In this document: piece after piece, positions 12,901 to 24,900 of the stretch
How positions within the stretch are numbered: the stretch's first letter is position 1
Layout of the letters: every line of letters begins with the position of its first letter
Assembly (NCBI RefSeq): GCF_001039355.2
Contig: NW_019775440.1
Location: 153,239 to 217,238, forward strand
DNA: 64,000 bases
Source: Lingula anatina
Taxonomy: Eukaryota; Brachiopoda; Lingulata; Lingulida; Lingulidae
Direction of reading: 5' to 3'
Notes under the pieces: generated by a model
The model's input: only the letters and a program-made list of their open reading frames with translations
What the model was told of the DNA's origin: nothing
Database searches by the model: none
Translations under genes and position numbers: made by a program

Positions 12901-15158
12901 CCATTGTTTACCGCCAAATGGGTTTTGTATATGTTCAATCGCCTTTGAGCATGTTTAATCTTATACCTGACGATGTATTCACAAATTTTACCTGTTCGAA
13001 ATCAAATTGTGATGATTCTGTTTGCCTTGTTTTGGCATTAACATAGACCTTTAAGCGTCGTGCATAATCCATAATATGGCAATTGTGGCGCAATAATGAA
13101 AAATATGACGTCTATTTCTTGTTTGTCAAGCAGTTAAACGTTATGGATTGGTTAATAATTGATTGGTTAATACTTCGATGACTTCAAGCAAATTAATATA
13201 CATGTATTGACCAGAAGTCCAAACATTTAGTCTACTTCAGCTTAAGATAAATTCATAGAAGGAAACTTAATTTGAGTATTGAGCTGAGATTTAAGTCATA
13301 TTTCTTGCGATAAAATAAGTCTACACCTTCGATCTTAGAGTTTCTATAGGCCAATATTGGGGCTTAAAATTGATAGTGATGCTTGTACACGGTACATATA
13401 TTGTCATTATTTTGTTAGTTTAGTTTTAGAAATCATAAAAGTTCATGGATAATCAAATAGCTTTTGTTTTGTATGCGTGCTCATTTAACCTATTTACATA
13501 TATGCTAATATATTCATATATTAAATTCGTTTCAGTGACTGGAGTCCTCCTAATAAAGGACTGTATCTTGCTTTGTGCGGATGTAAGTATACATTTATAA
13601 TATTATGTTTATTTTTAAAGGGATAATAATTCTTCGTTTCGGCCAAAAAATGAATTTTCCTGGAGTAAACAACAAGTTCCCCATACTTACCAATGGTTAA
13701 TGAATCCATTTTTACATTCAAAGTTAGTCCCTGGTTTTTTTTCTAAAAAGTTTGGTTTTTTGTTAAAATCTCTTAAGAGATTTTAACAGAGTATAGCCAT
13801 CAATGGAGGTCACGTGGTCTAAAGACAAGCTCAGATATCAGAAAAAAAGCTATAACTGCCATTTTTGTGGTAAAACAGAATATATTATATTTCTATGAGT
13901 TATTCACAATGTTTTTATTGTGAAATATAAATCTCATACGAAGAGTAATTATCCCTTTAAGTTAAATACTGAGTATAAGTCTTAGAGATAACCTTCTCTG
14001 TAGATTAAACGAATTTCTTTCCTTATAACCAAACAAGCCGTTGACAAAATAACGATCTATAGTTTAAGGGCTTATTTCTTAGCCATTTTCGGAATGGAGA
14101 TGATCGAGGACTGACAAATATCACCTGTGATGACAAATATCACAAGTTTTAACTTCAAAGATTAAAAATTGGTGTATGGATCGTGACGCTCTTACGGATT
14201 TATACTGGATGTCCCTTGGCGATAATATATAGTATTTTACCTGTCTTTATTTGGACCAGAGGTGGGTTCATTGCCTGAGGACGGGAATACCTAAAGTCAT
14301 TATAAAATGAAATCTTAGAGGATAAGGCAGGTTATTGTTTTAAAGATTAAACTTGCAACTCATACCATATTTACCACTTTTGACATCTATCGGCAGAAAA
14401 ATTAATTACATGTATAATGCACAGACAATCTATCCTCACAACCAATCCAACAGGAAAGTTCTGACGAATAAACGGAGTAACATTCCAATAAACACTTGTT
14501 CAAAGCCTGCAAATTATTTCGCCCAAAGATCCCAAAATGTACACAGCTCACGTTGTCAAATAATGCTTTATTCAACAGCATAAGGATCGTTGTCATTCAT
14601 TGTCAAATAATGTTTTGCTCAACAAAATATTGCCTGCTGGTATAACAAAGCTATGTCGTTGGGGCGCTGCCAATACATTACTAGTACACTTTCGCTATAA
14701 AATCTAAAACTATAAATTCTAAAGTCCATAAATTTATGTTATAACGTGTCCTCGGCACATTTTGTAAGCCGTTACTACTCATTTAAAATGTGGATTACCA
14801 AGATATCGGCATTTTTATTTTAAGGCAAGGTGGCTAGTTTACTTACCGCTAACATTATTCGACATAGAAAAGAGAGCTAAAAACAAACAAAATTTAATAA
14901 TCCTGAACCTCCAATAAGTATTTCACATTTTTCTTTCAGTTTTTTCTGGAACAAGAACAGGATCTTCGAAAAGAACTCAAGGAGCAAAATCTTCCAGTCG
15001 GAGGTAATTATTAGTGATATTTTAAGAATAAATTTTACTTTAAGTGAAATATTATTTTAAACACACAATAGAACAACAGTCTTTTCTGAACAACTCCCCT
15101 CCTTCTCATTTTACACGACAGCTCATTGAAATATGTTTTTACCATTTCAGATTTTTAA
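6977..15158 (+). CDS. Secreted EF-hand protein, copy 2 (complete, 160 aa)
   Basis: Exons 6977-7038, 11252-11391, 12063-12224, 13536-13582, 14940-15003, 15151-15158 sum to 483 nt (160 codons plus TAA). The start is the ATG at 6977, which begins a clear signal peptide (MKVALIVLAACVGVLYG) encoded by its own exon. The phase-2 junction to exon 2 rebuilds a Ser codon. EF loops are at residues 47-58 (DTNENGILDETQ), 65-76 (DVNGDGNTTLDE, canonical) and 101-112 (DTNQDGFLTMDD), followed by a hydrophobic segment and a charged amphipathic tail (EQEQDLRKELKEQN). The protein should be an extracellular or secretory-pathway calcium binder. Intron 1 is 4.2 kb and holds a tandem duplication; intron 3 holds a Penelope-like fragment and an N at 12797; intron 4 holds a MITE absent from copy 1. 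The exact family was not identified. Confidence 0.85.
7800..9740. repeat. Tandem duplication of about 1.1 kb in EF-hand intron 1
   Basis: The block about 7800-8680 is repeated at about 8930-9740 with moderate divergence. Shared landmarks include GACGAAATTTGAAG followed by GTCGCCAGCATACTGG (8220-8250 and 9318-9352) and CAATTCATGAA (8665, 9725). Open frames on the minus strand in both blocks resemble each other only because the DNA is duplicated; no protein family is recognisable. Confidence 0.8.
9741..11251. other. Rest of EF-hand intron 1, with a GC-richer island
   Basis: Mostly AT-rich intron. About 10310-10530 is distinctly GC-richer and open in frames on both strands (for example TRGPPTGRPKKTAPQ on plus). 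This suggests a decayed coding fragment of a retroelement or captured gene, but no family could be named. From 10847 the sequence matches the start of the window, i.e. the intron of EF-hand copy 1. Confidence 0.4.
12395..12796 (+). mobile_element. Penelope-like retroelement, 3' fragment (GIY-YIG end)
   Basis: The plus-strand frame at 12442-12645 ends in FTRETTQTEREIKENLFI then NKYKPTLNR, followed by a stop. This is the usual C-terminus of the GIY-YIG endonuclease of Penelope-like elements (E..FI..+KP.LNR). The trailing sequence GACATCACCTAG ... CCTGAAGAAAG ... GGTCGGGGCAAGAAAG is also typical of their 3' end. Copy 1 of the gene lacks it, so it inserted after the EF-hand duplication. The insertion ends next to the N at 12797. 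Confidence 0.72.
12797..12797. other. Single N: probable assembly join
   Basis: An isolated ambiguous base in a TTTTCTTTTN context at the right edge of the Penelope-like fragment. Sequence to its right resumes homology with EF-hand copy 1 (about 1310). Two other Ns at 15249 and 18364 mark demonstrable misjoins, so this one is suspect too. Confidence 0.7.
13619..13956. mobile_element. MITE with TTAA target duplication
   Basis: A 338-bp element with terminal inverted repeats AGGGATAATAATTCTTCG / CGAAGAGTAATTATCCCT (16 of 18 matching), flanked by TTAA (13615-13618, 13957-13960). EF-hand copy 1 has the empty site with a single TTAA at about 2191-2194. It contains a central palindrome AAATCTCTTAAGAGATTT. 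The TTAA duplication points to piggyBac-type mobilisation, an inference without a transposase in view. Copies recur at 15333-15670, 18365-18691 (left end lost) and 56936-57225 (truncated). Confidence 0.88.
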
Positions 15159-15248
15159 CAGTGAACAAAGACACGAAACAATGATCAGAAACTACTTCCG
15201 ATGACGATAACTTCCTTTCTTTGTTAAATCTTGGACACTATAATAAGG

Positions 15249-15249
15249 N
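15249..15249. other. Single N: haplotype misjoin
   Basis: Left of the N the sequence ends at ...CACTATAATAAGG (downstream of EF-hand exon 6). Right of it the sequence jumps back to the first base of exon 4. The following block, 15250-18363, repeats 13536-15248 with scattered substitutions. Confidence 0.85.
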
Positions 15250-16897
15250 TGACTGGAGTCCTCCTAATAAAGGACTGTATCTTGCTTTGTGCGGATGTAA
15301 GTATACATTTATAATATTATGTTTATTTTTAAAGGGATAATAATTCTTCGTTTCGGCCAAAAAATGAATTTTCCTGGAGTAAACAACAAGTTCCCCATAC
15401 TTACCAATGGTTAATGAATCCATTTTTACATTCAAAGTTAGTCCCTGGTTTTTTTTCTAAAAAGTTTGGTTTTTTGTTAAAATCTCTTAAGAGATTTTAA
15501 CAGAGTATAGCCATCAATGGAGGTCACGTGGTCTAAAGACAAGCTCAGATATCAGAAAAAAAGCTATAACTGCCATTTTTGTGGTAAAACAGAATATATT
15601 ATATTTCTATGAGTTATTCACAATGTTTTTATTGTGAAATATAGATCTCATACGAAGAGTAATTATCCCTTTAAGTTAAATACTGAGTATAAGTCTTAGA
15701 GATAACCTTCTCTGTAGATTAAACGAATTTCTTTCCTTATACCCAAACAAGCCGTTGACAAAATAACGATCTATAGTTTAAGGGCTTATTTCTTAGCCAT
15801 TTTCGGAATGGAGATGATCGAGGACTGACAAATATCACCTGTGATGACAAATATCACAAGTTTTAACTTCAAAGATTAAAAATTGGTATATGGATCGTGA
15901 CGCTCTTACGGATTTATACTGGATGTCCCTTGGCGATAATATATAGTATTTTACCTGTCTTTATTTGGACCAGAGGTGGGTTCATTGCCTGAGGCCGGGA
16001 ATACCTAAAGTCATTATAAAATGAAATCTTAGATGATAAGGCAGGTTATTGTTTTAAAGATGCAACTCATACCATATTTACCACTTTAAACTTGCAACTC
16101 ATACCATATTTACCACTTTTGACATCTATCGGCAGAAAAATTAATTACATGTATAATGCACAGACAATCTATCCTCACAATCAATCCAACAGGAAAGTTC
16201 TGACGAATAAACGGAGTAACATTCCAATAAGCACTTGTTCAAAACCTGCAAATTATTTCGCCCAAAGATCCCAAAATGTACACAGCTCACGTTGTCAAAT
16301 AATGCTTTATTCAACAGCATAAGGATCGTTGTCATTCATTGTCAAATAATGTTTTGCTCAACAAAATATTGCCTCCTGGTATAACAAAGCTATGTCGTTG
16401 GGGCGCTGCCAATACATTACTAGTACACTTACGCTATAAAATCTAAAACTATAAATTCTAAAGTCCATAAATTTATGTTATAACGTGTCCTCGGCACATT
16501 TTGTAAGCCGTTACTACTCATTTAAAATGTGGATTACCAAGATATCGGCATTTTTATTTTAAGGCAAGGTGGCTAGTTTACTTACCGCTAACATTATTCG
16601 ACATAGAAATAAGAGCTAAAAACAAACAAAATTTAATAATCCTGAACCTCCAATAAGTATTTCACATTTTTCTTTCAGTTTTTTCTGGAACAAGAACAGG
16701 ATCTTCGAAAGGAACTCAAGGAGCAAAATCTTCCAGTCGGAGGTAATTATTAGTGATATTTTAAGAATAAATTTTACTTTAAGTGAAACATTATTTTAAA
16801 CACACAATAGAACAATAGTCTTTTCTGAACAACTCCCCTCCTTCTCATTTTACACGACAGCTCATTGAAATATGTTTTTACCATTTCAGATTTTTAA
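15250..16897 (+). pseudogene. Repeated EF-hand exons 4-6, block B (probable alternative allele)
   Basis: Exon 4 at 15250-15296, exon 5 at 16679-16742 and exon 6 at 16890-16897 encode the same peptide as 13536-15158 in copy 2, with intact splice sites from exon 4 onward. There is no acceptor before exon 4 because the block begins exactly at the N, and exons 1-3 are absent. Silent and intronic differences from the copy 2 block are few. Most likely it is the other haplotype inserted by the assembler, not a gene; a very recent partial duplication is the alternative. A MITE sits at 15333-15670 and a polyadenylation signal at 17027-17032. Confidence 0.75.
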
Positions 16898-17179
16898 CAG
16901 TGAACAAAGACACGAAGCAATGATCAGAAACTACTTCCGATGACGATAACTTCCTTTCTTTGTTAAATCTTGGACACTATAATAAGGTCATTTAATCCTT
17001 TGCCTTATTTATAACCGCAAAATGAGAATAAAACTTCTTAGCAAGACCAACTGGATTTGAGTTTCATTTAGTGTAATACAAGTCCTGAATGCTAAAAAAA
17101 TCTTAAGGCTTTGTGATATATTAAGGCACACGGTTCTGTATAAACTGTATACGTACTAGTACCTAGATGTGGGAAGGTA

Positions 17180-18363
17180 GGCTGTCGTGGGGACGTGTAA
17201 GGTTTCCCAAAATCTTGATAATAACAATGACCTGTAATGGTAATTATACATGTAAGCTCTAATTACATTATGGAATATTGTGATGGAGTGATATACTATA
17301 CGTAATTCTGCATAGTGTTATATAGCATGTATGTTATTATTGAAGGGCAGAAGTTTCAGATATTCAGAAATTCAGAAATTCTAGCGATAGACAGGGGAAA
17401 AACTACCACAAAGTGTAAGAAATTAAATCACACCTACCACAATCTCGACTTGTCGCGACCCCTTTGCAGGCGAAGGTGAACCTATCAGGTGGCTACAGAA
17501 TGTAGGAGACTGGAATGCAACAATTTTTTTGCTTTTGTCTGTTTTGGATATCATTTCCCCTGGAGTAAGGGAAAGAAAGTTAAGAGGAATGGCACGTGAC
17601 CTATTGAGTACAGGGTCCCATTGGTTTATTATTTTTTTTTTGTTACCCGTGAAAGCCACTTTTTATTTCCCGTTATGCGTGGAACCTTTTTAGTTAGTGG
17701 ATTCTTTAAACATCACATTCCTGTGACTCGTGAATGTGGGTTTATTCTCTCTCCTTTGTAAAACGAAGTTATTATATGGACCAGGCATTATCAGAATAAG
17801 ATATGAATAAGTTTTTGTTTACTGTGATTTGCCAATTGATGATATTATTTCCCTCTGCGATCAATCTGATACCCAACTACCAAATTTGACATTAAGCACA
17901 ACTGTGTCATAAACAGGTTTAAACATATCAGAGATTCATCACCAGGTGGCACCCGTTGTGTGAGATTTCTTCATCATGCGACTCATCGACCTATTAGTAC
18001 AATAATTACGTCGATAGCAGTTGCTCCAAAGCTTCACACCTACCATGATAAAAAGTTTCTAACACAGTAAAAATCGCACCTAGTTCCGGGACTGCTTAAG
18101 CATGATTGTATGTAGGTATAGAAGCTTGTGGCGGCCCGAAGGAAAATTTAAAGTTTGCAGCCAACGTTTGCGGCAATGAATTGCAGGAGTATGCGTGAAG
18201 AAAATTATTTTTGCTTATTCCCATCAATATAGTAGCAAATTTGCTGCAAAATTCCAAGAAGGAATTGCAGTCTGCAGCAAGCCCGATGTTTTGATAAGGC
18301 TGGGGACTTCCTTTTTTGTCAAACTACAAAACCAAATGGAAGTGAAAAAAAAAAAAAAAAAAA
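17180..18363. repeat. Recurrent flanking repeat, block B
   Basis: Near-identical to 20170-21340 and clearly related to 3740-5050. It ends in a poly-A run that abuts the N at 18364; the homologous poly-A in the next block is at 21337-21362 and is followed there by unique sequence. This shows where the block B contig stopped. Confidence 0.85.
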
Positions 18364-18364
18364 N
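18364..18364. other. Single N: second haplotype misjoin
   Basis: The N joins a poly-A contig end to sequence homologous to 13630, i.e. 12 bases inside the left end of the MITE. The sequence then repeats 13630-15248 and continues into the true right flank. Confidence 0.85.
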
Positions 18365-19893
18365 CTCTTCGTTTCGGCCAAAAAATGAATTTTCCTGGAG
18401 TAAACAACAAGTTCCCCATACTTACCAATGGTTAATGAATCCATTTTTACATTCAAAGTTAGTCCCTGTTTTTTTTTCTAAAAAGTTTGGTTTTTTGTTA
18501 AAATCTCTTAAGAGATTTTAACAGAGTATAGCCATCAATGGAGGTCACGTGGTCTAAAGACAAGCTCAGATATCAGAAAATAAGCTATAACTGCCATTTT
18601 TGTGGTAAAACAGAATATATTATATTTCTATGAGTTATTCACAATGTTTTTATTGTGAAATATAAATCTCATACGAAGAGTAATTATCCCTTTAAGTTAA
18701 ATACTGAGTATAAGTCTTAGAGATAACCTTCTCTGTAGATTAAACGAATTTCTTTCCTTATAACCAAACAAGCCGTTGACAAAATAACGATCTATAGTTT
18801 AAGGGCTTATTTCTTAGCCATTTTCGGAATGGAGATGATCGAGGACTGACAAATATCACCTGTGATGACAAATATCACAAGTTTTAACTTCAAAGATTAA
18901 AAATTGGTGTATGGATCGTGACGCTCTTACGGATTTATACTGGATGTCCCTTGGCGATAATATATAGTATTTTACCTGTCTTTATTTGGACCAGAGGTGG
19001 GTTCATTGCCTGAGGACGGGAATACCTAAAGTCATTATAAAATGAAATCTTAGAGGATAAGGCAGGTTATTGTTTTAAAGATTAAACTTGCAACTCATAC
19101 CATATTTACCACTTTTGACATCTATCGGCAGAAAAATTAATTACATGTATAATGCACAGACAATCTATCCTCACAACCAATCCAACAGGAAAGTTCTGAC
19201 GAATAAACGGAGTAACATTCCAATAAACACTTGTTCAAAGCCTGCAAATTATTTCGCCCAAAGATCCCAAAATGTACACAGCTCACGTTGTCAAATAATG
19301 CTTTATTCAACAGCATAAGGATCGTTGTCATTCATTGTCAAATAATGTTTTGCTCAACAAAATATTGCCTGCTGGTATAACAAAGCTATGTCGTTGGGGC
19401 GCTGCCAATACATTACTAGTACACTTTCGCTATAAAATCTAAAACTATAAATTCTAAAGTCCATAAATTTATGTTATAACGTGTCCTCGGCACATTTTGT
19501 AAGCCGTTACTACTCATTTAAAATGTGGATTACCAAGATATCGGCATTTTTATTTTAAGGCAAGGTGGCTAGTTTACTTACCGCTAACATTATTCGACAT
19601 AGAAAAGAGAGCTAAAAACAAACAAAATTTAATAATCCTGAACCTCCAATAAGTATTTCACATTTTTCTTTCAGTTTTTTCTGGAACAAGAACAGGATCT
19701 TCGAAAAGAACTCAAGGAGCAAAATCTTCCAGTCGGAGGTAATTATTAGTGATATTTTAAGAATAAATTTTACTTTAAGTGAAATATTATTTTAAACACA
19801 CAATAGAACAACAGTCTTTTCTGAACAACTCCCCTCCTTCTCATTTTACACGACAGCTCATTGAAATATGTTTTTACCATTTCAGATTTTTAA
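18365..19893 (+). pseudogene. Repeated EF-hand exons 5-6, block C (probably the same haplotype as copy 2)
   Basis: Exon 5 at 19675-19738 and exon 6 at 19886-19893; exons 1-4 are absent. The block follows the copy 2 sequence at most sites where block B differs, for example GAGGACGGG rather than GAGGCCGGG and CACGAAACAATG rather than CACGAAGCAATG. This indicates that the right part of the EF-hand locus was assembled twice. Its 3' continuation (polyadenylation signal at 20017-20022, flanking repeat, then gene 1) is probably the authentic downstream sequence. Confidence 0.75.
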
Positions 19894-20169
19894 CAGTGAA
19901 CAAAGACACGAAACAATGATCAGAAACTACTTCCGATGACGATAACTTCCTTTCTTTGTTAAATCTTGGACACTATAATAAGGCCATTTAATCCTTTGCC
20001 TTAACCGCAAAATGAGAATAAAACTTCTTAGCAAGACCAACTGGATTTGAGATTCATTTAGTGTAATACAAGTCCTGAATGCTAAAAAAAATTAAGGCTT
20101 TGTGATATATTAGGGCACACGGTTCTGTATAAACTGTATACGTACTAGTACCTAGATGTGGGAAGGTAG

Positions 20170-21362
20170 GCTGTCGTGGGGACGTGTCAGGTTTCCCAAA
20201 ATCTTGATAATAACAATGACCTGTAATGGTAATTATACATGTAAGCTCTAATTACATTATGGAATATTGTGATGGAGTGATATACTATACGTAATTCTGC
20301 ATAGTGTTATATAGACTGTATGTTATTATTGAAGGGCAGAAGTTTCAGATATTCAGAAATTCAGAAATTCTAGCGATAGACAGGGGAAAAACTACCACAA
20401 AGTGTAAGAAATTAAATCACACCTACCACAATCTCGACATGCCGCTACCCCTTTGCAGGCGAAGGTGAACCTATCAGGTGGCTACAGAATGTAGGAGACT
20501 GGAATGCAACAATTTTTTTCCTTTTGTCTGTTTTGGATATCATTTCCCCTGAACTAAGGGAAAGAAAGTTAAGAGGAATGACACGTGGCCTATTGAGTAC
20601 AGGGTCCCATTGGCTTATTATTATTTTTTTTTTGTTACCCGTGAAAGCCACTTTTTATTTCCCGTTATGCGTGAAACCTTTAGTTAGTGGATTCTTTAAA
20701 CATCACATTCCTGTGACTCGTGAATGTGGGTTTTTATTCTCTGTCCTTTGTAAAACGAAGTTATTATATGGACCAGGCATTATCAGAATAAGATATGAAT
20801 AAGTTTTTGTTTACTGTGATTTGTCAGTTGATGATATTATTTCCCTCTGCGATCCATCTGATACCCAACTACCAAATTTGACATTAAGCACAATTATGTC
20901 ATATACAGGTTTAAACATATCAGAGATTCATCACCAGGTGGCACCCGTTGTGTGAGATTTCTTCATCATGCGACTCATCGACCTATTAGTACAATAATTA
21001 CGTCGATAGCAGTTGCTCCAAAGCTTCACACCTACCATGATAAAAAGTTTCTAACACAGTAAAAATCGCACCTAGTTCCGGGACTGCTTAAGCATGATTG
21101 TATGTAGGTATAGAAGCTTGTGGCGGCCCGAAGGAAAATTAAAAGTTTGCAGCCAACGTTTGCGGCAATGAATTGCAGGAGTATGCGTGAAGAAAATTAT
21201 TTTTGCTTATTCCCATCAATATAGTAGCAAATTTGCTGCAAAATTCCAAGAAGGAATTGCAGTCTGCAGCAAGCCCGATGTTTTGATAAGGCTGGGGACT
21301 TCTTTTTTGTCAAACTACAAAACCAAATGGAAGTGAAAAAAAAAAAAAAAAAAAAAAAAAAA
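20170..21362. repeat. Recurrent flanking repeat, block C, ending in poly-A
   Basis: Same family as 3740-5050. It runs into an A-tract (21337-21362). The sequence after the A-tract (21363-21840) matches 48370-48870, so the repeat is part of the 3' flank shared by gene 1 and gene 3. Confidence 0.8.
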
Positions 21363-21960
21363 CGGCGCAGAGATGAGCACTTCCTTTTCTTCTGCAAAAC
21401 ATTTGATTTGGCCCATTTTGATAGCAGCACTTTCTACTAAAATACCTTTTTGTACTGATATTACAAATAGTGACAAGAAAAGTTAACGGAACCTGATAGA
21501 TATTCTTGCAGGTCAATCGATGTCACGGTCTGGAGACATCATATGTCACAATGATTGTGCATATTGATTTATCGGTAAGGCTACAAACAAAGTTTACCTG
21601 TATCATATTTGAATAATACTGTAATACAGTGGTGAACCTTGCATTTATGATACAGATATTTTTTGGACGCATAATACTTTTTATTGCTGAAAATAAAATC
21701 ATCGTCAATTTATTCAGAATTTTTCTGAGTTTACAATTATAACATGGGTGATTCATTATACATAAAAACCTGGCACGCACAGTGACTGATTATAATTTTG
21801 GACACTAAAGTTCGAAATAAGACAAATGTCAATCTTGTATGATTCGTGTTATTTAAGAACAATTCCATGTGTTATTCAATGCCACTCATAAACTGTGTCA
21901 GAACTCATTAATGAAAGAGTTTACGATATTCTAGTATGTTGCTTCTGCCACAGATTGCTT

Positions 21961-24900
21961 CTAGCCAAAGATATCGGCTAGGGTTATGCCCTTCGTGCAT
22001 TTTGCGTTATACAAATTATAGGAACCGATTCCAGACAGATAATAACTTGTACAGCAAAGATGCTGGTCAAATGCGTGAGTGGACAGTTCAGTGCCACATT
22101 CACTAGGCGGCTTGTAAAACGTGACCACTCGCTTGCCTGGTGGTGCGAAGTCATGACCAAATCTTTCGCACGAAATTTGTCCTAGGGTTTTCTTCGTGTC
22201 CACACCAGCTGAGTTTTGAACAGAAAACTTCTTTCCTAGGCCAGCGTCGCCCAAGGTAAGTTTGGACAACCTCTCACAGTCGGCCGGGCACTCACGCAGT
22301 ACCTTCAAACACGTGTACAAGTCGGGAATGGTCAGCTGGCGCCGCCTACGGGTTGAATAGAAGCCAGGATACCTTTCGGTGACGGGCACGGGAGAAGACC
22401 CATTGACCTCTTCTACCCACACATTACCGGACCCGTAGATAAGCGTCGGTAATTCATAGAGGATTGGCCCTGGGGACGTCTTGCTGATCTCAGCACGAAC
22501 GCGGCAAAGACACCTGTTGAAAGATATTAATTCGTATCACACCACGATTCCTATTCTAAGACATACTTTTAGCTCGAAAGTTCATTTCGTTCTAAGAACC
22601 TTATCAAGTCCATAAAGAAAGTTAATCCTGAGATCATTCAGGGCATGCCCTTAGGCTCCGCTCCCCATGTCTTTCAGGTTTCTTCACGGTCATATTGATA
22701 ACTCTCAGGGCACCTTGACTACTTCCCACCGCCAACCTTAATTGTGCAACAAAATTTCGTACAACGGTAATTGATTACAGGTTTCAAGTTGAGAGTCTTT
22801 CTTACAAGGAACATCCAGAAAGCGTTGAAAGGCTGCAGGGGTGCCGATAGCTCACTAAAACTTTATAACCTCACAGTAAATTTCATTTAATTCTTTTTCG
22901 CATTTTTGTGATTTCGCCGAGTGCCTTGCAGCAAAAATAGTAAGCTTTATTCCTTTGGCACTGTGCAATAATCATAATAATAAATCATATATATACCTTT
23001 TCGCAGTTGGGTCGCTCCATTTTTCCACTGGAAAATAGATTAAACATAATATTAATCTGACATATACCCAGACAAACTGTGCCCTACTTTGTCATGATAT
23101 ACAGTCGATATCTGTACCAGTTACAATTAAGAACAACAAAGGGATGCGAGTTACAAAACAATTAACTCTTAACTGAGCGCACTGTACTATTTCAAAGTAA
23201 AAATTGTACATATTCGTTTCTAAATCTAGATTTGTTTTCACAATGTTTAAGCCATGTAAACGGTTAAGTGTAGCTTTTGCATTTTCACTTTGTATAAAAA
23301 TTCAACATTGAATTCTATCAAAAAAGGGAATTTTGGTATCTGCCCTTTGCGGAAAGGTTGAAAACGGGGCCCTTGTTCCTATTCATTTATCTTGAGAGCA
23401 ATATCTTTAATTTATCTATCCTTAACCTGTTGCAACAAGTGTATGGATTTTGTCGTGGGTCTTTTTTTCCGAGGCTTTGCTTTTTTCACTCAATTTTACA
23501 TACCTACACACTGTTGACCATCACCATAGAATCCTGGCTTACATTCACATTTATAAGACCCAAAAGTATTGATGCAGTCAGCGTTTGATGAACACAAATT
23601 AGGAACAGTTTTGCATTCATTGATGTCCACATCTGAAAATATCACTTTTTTATCAATATTTCATAATTGTGAAGATATAAACAGAATGTGTTAGTTTTTC
23701 TACGAATCTGTTTCTTGTAAATAAAGATTGCTGTAGATCTGCACAAATCTCCATGTTGCAGACGCTGTACCAATTCAGGAAGATTCTAAATCCTCCAAGG
23801 TCCAAGTCCAATCTGAGTGTAGCAAAATATTCTCTGACAAACTTATAAGGCTTATTTACATGTCAAATGTCAGCTTGCTTGGTTGACACATTTAATTAAG
23901 CTCTGGGTGGCATTTATCTTAATAACAAAACACGCAGGCTGATAGCACTGCTGCTAGTATAATTCTCATTATACTATTATCATTCTGCAATATTATTTTA
24001 AATTGATTATTTTTCACATTATAGATGATATATTCAAATACTGTCTATACAAAATTTTCTCACCACATAGCCTGTTGTTTGAGCCAAACTTCAGGCCTGG
24101 TGGACAGTCGCACACTGCCCCGTAGTCAGTATCGTTACAAATATGGCTGCACCCTCCGTTGTTGATGGCACAAGACGTTTCTTGATGAATAAATGAAGGA
24201 ACACGATACTAGTACATGTAAACTACATCTGATAAACGACTGGCTACATATAGCTGGAATATTATTCAATGTTTTCATCATGTACTAGTACCAGTATGAC
24301 TTACCACTTTTACCAATCCTATTACAAATTCATGATGCCCTTGGTAAATGAGTTTGGTAAATGAGAATGCTACTTTAATTTAGTATCAGTTTCCCAATTT
24401 ATTAAATTCCAAAATATAAAGGTATGATCTGCATAGGTTTCATACATTAAATATACTTTGTATTTGCTAGCTGCAATGACATGTTTATTTGGAAATCATA
24501 TCTTTTTAAAATCACCATCCCAGATATACATGTACCACTTACTGCATGTTTTCTGGTCGGATCCAACCACCATGTTTGCTGGACAACTGCAGATGACGTC
24601 GCCGCTGCGATTTTCGTGACAAAAATCACTGCATCCCCCATTTTCTATTTGACACCTACTCACTGAAAATGTCAAAAATGGAATTACTTACTGTTATTAA
24701 ATAAATTACTATATTGAATTATTGTGTTTTTATTTATTTATTTATTTATTTATATTTTGTATTTTTATGTAAACAAAACATAGAATTATGCTCATTTATC
24801 CGCCACTTTCCATTTTGGGAATTTTACCAGGTTCTGTTTCAAAGGCCATTAAAATGATTCAAGCATACCGCAAGTCATGCTGTCATTCCCCAACATGAGG

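Noticed and set aside
15250-19893. Third and fourth EF-hand genes
   Set aside because: Only exons 4-6 or 5-6 are present, each block starts at an N, and the substitution pattern fits two haplotypes of one locus.
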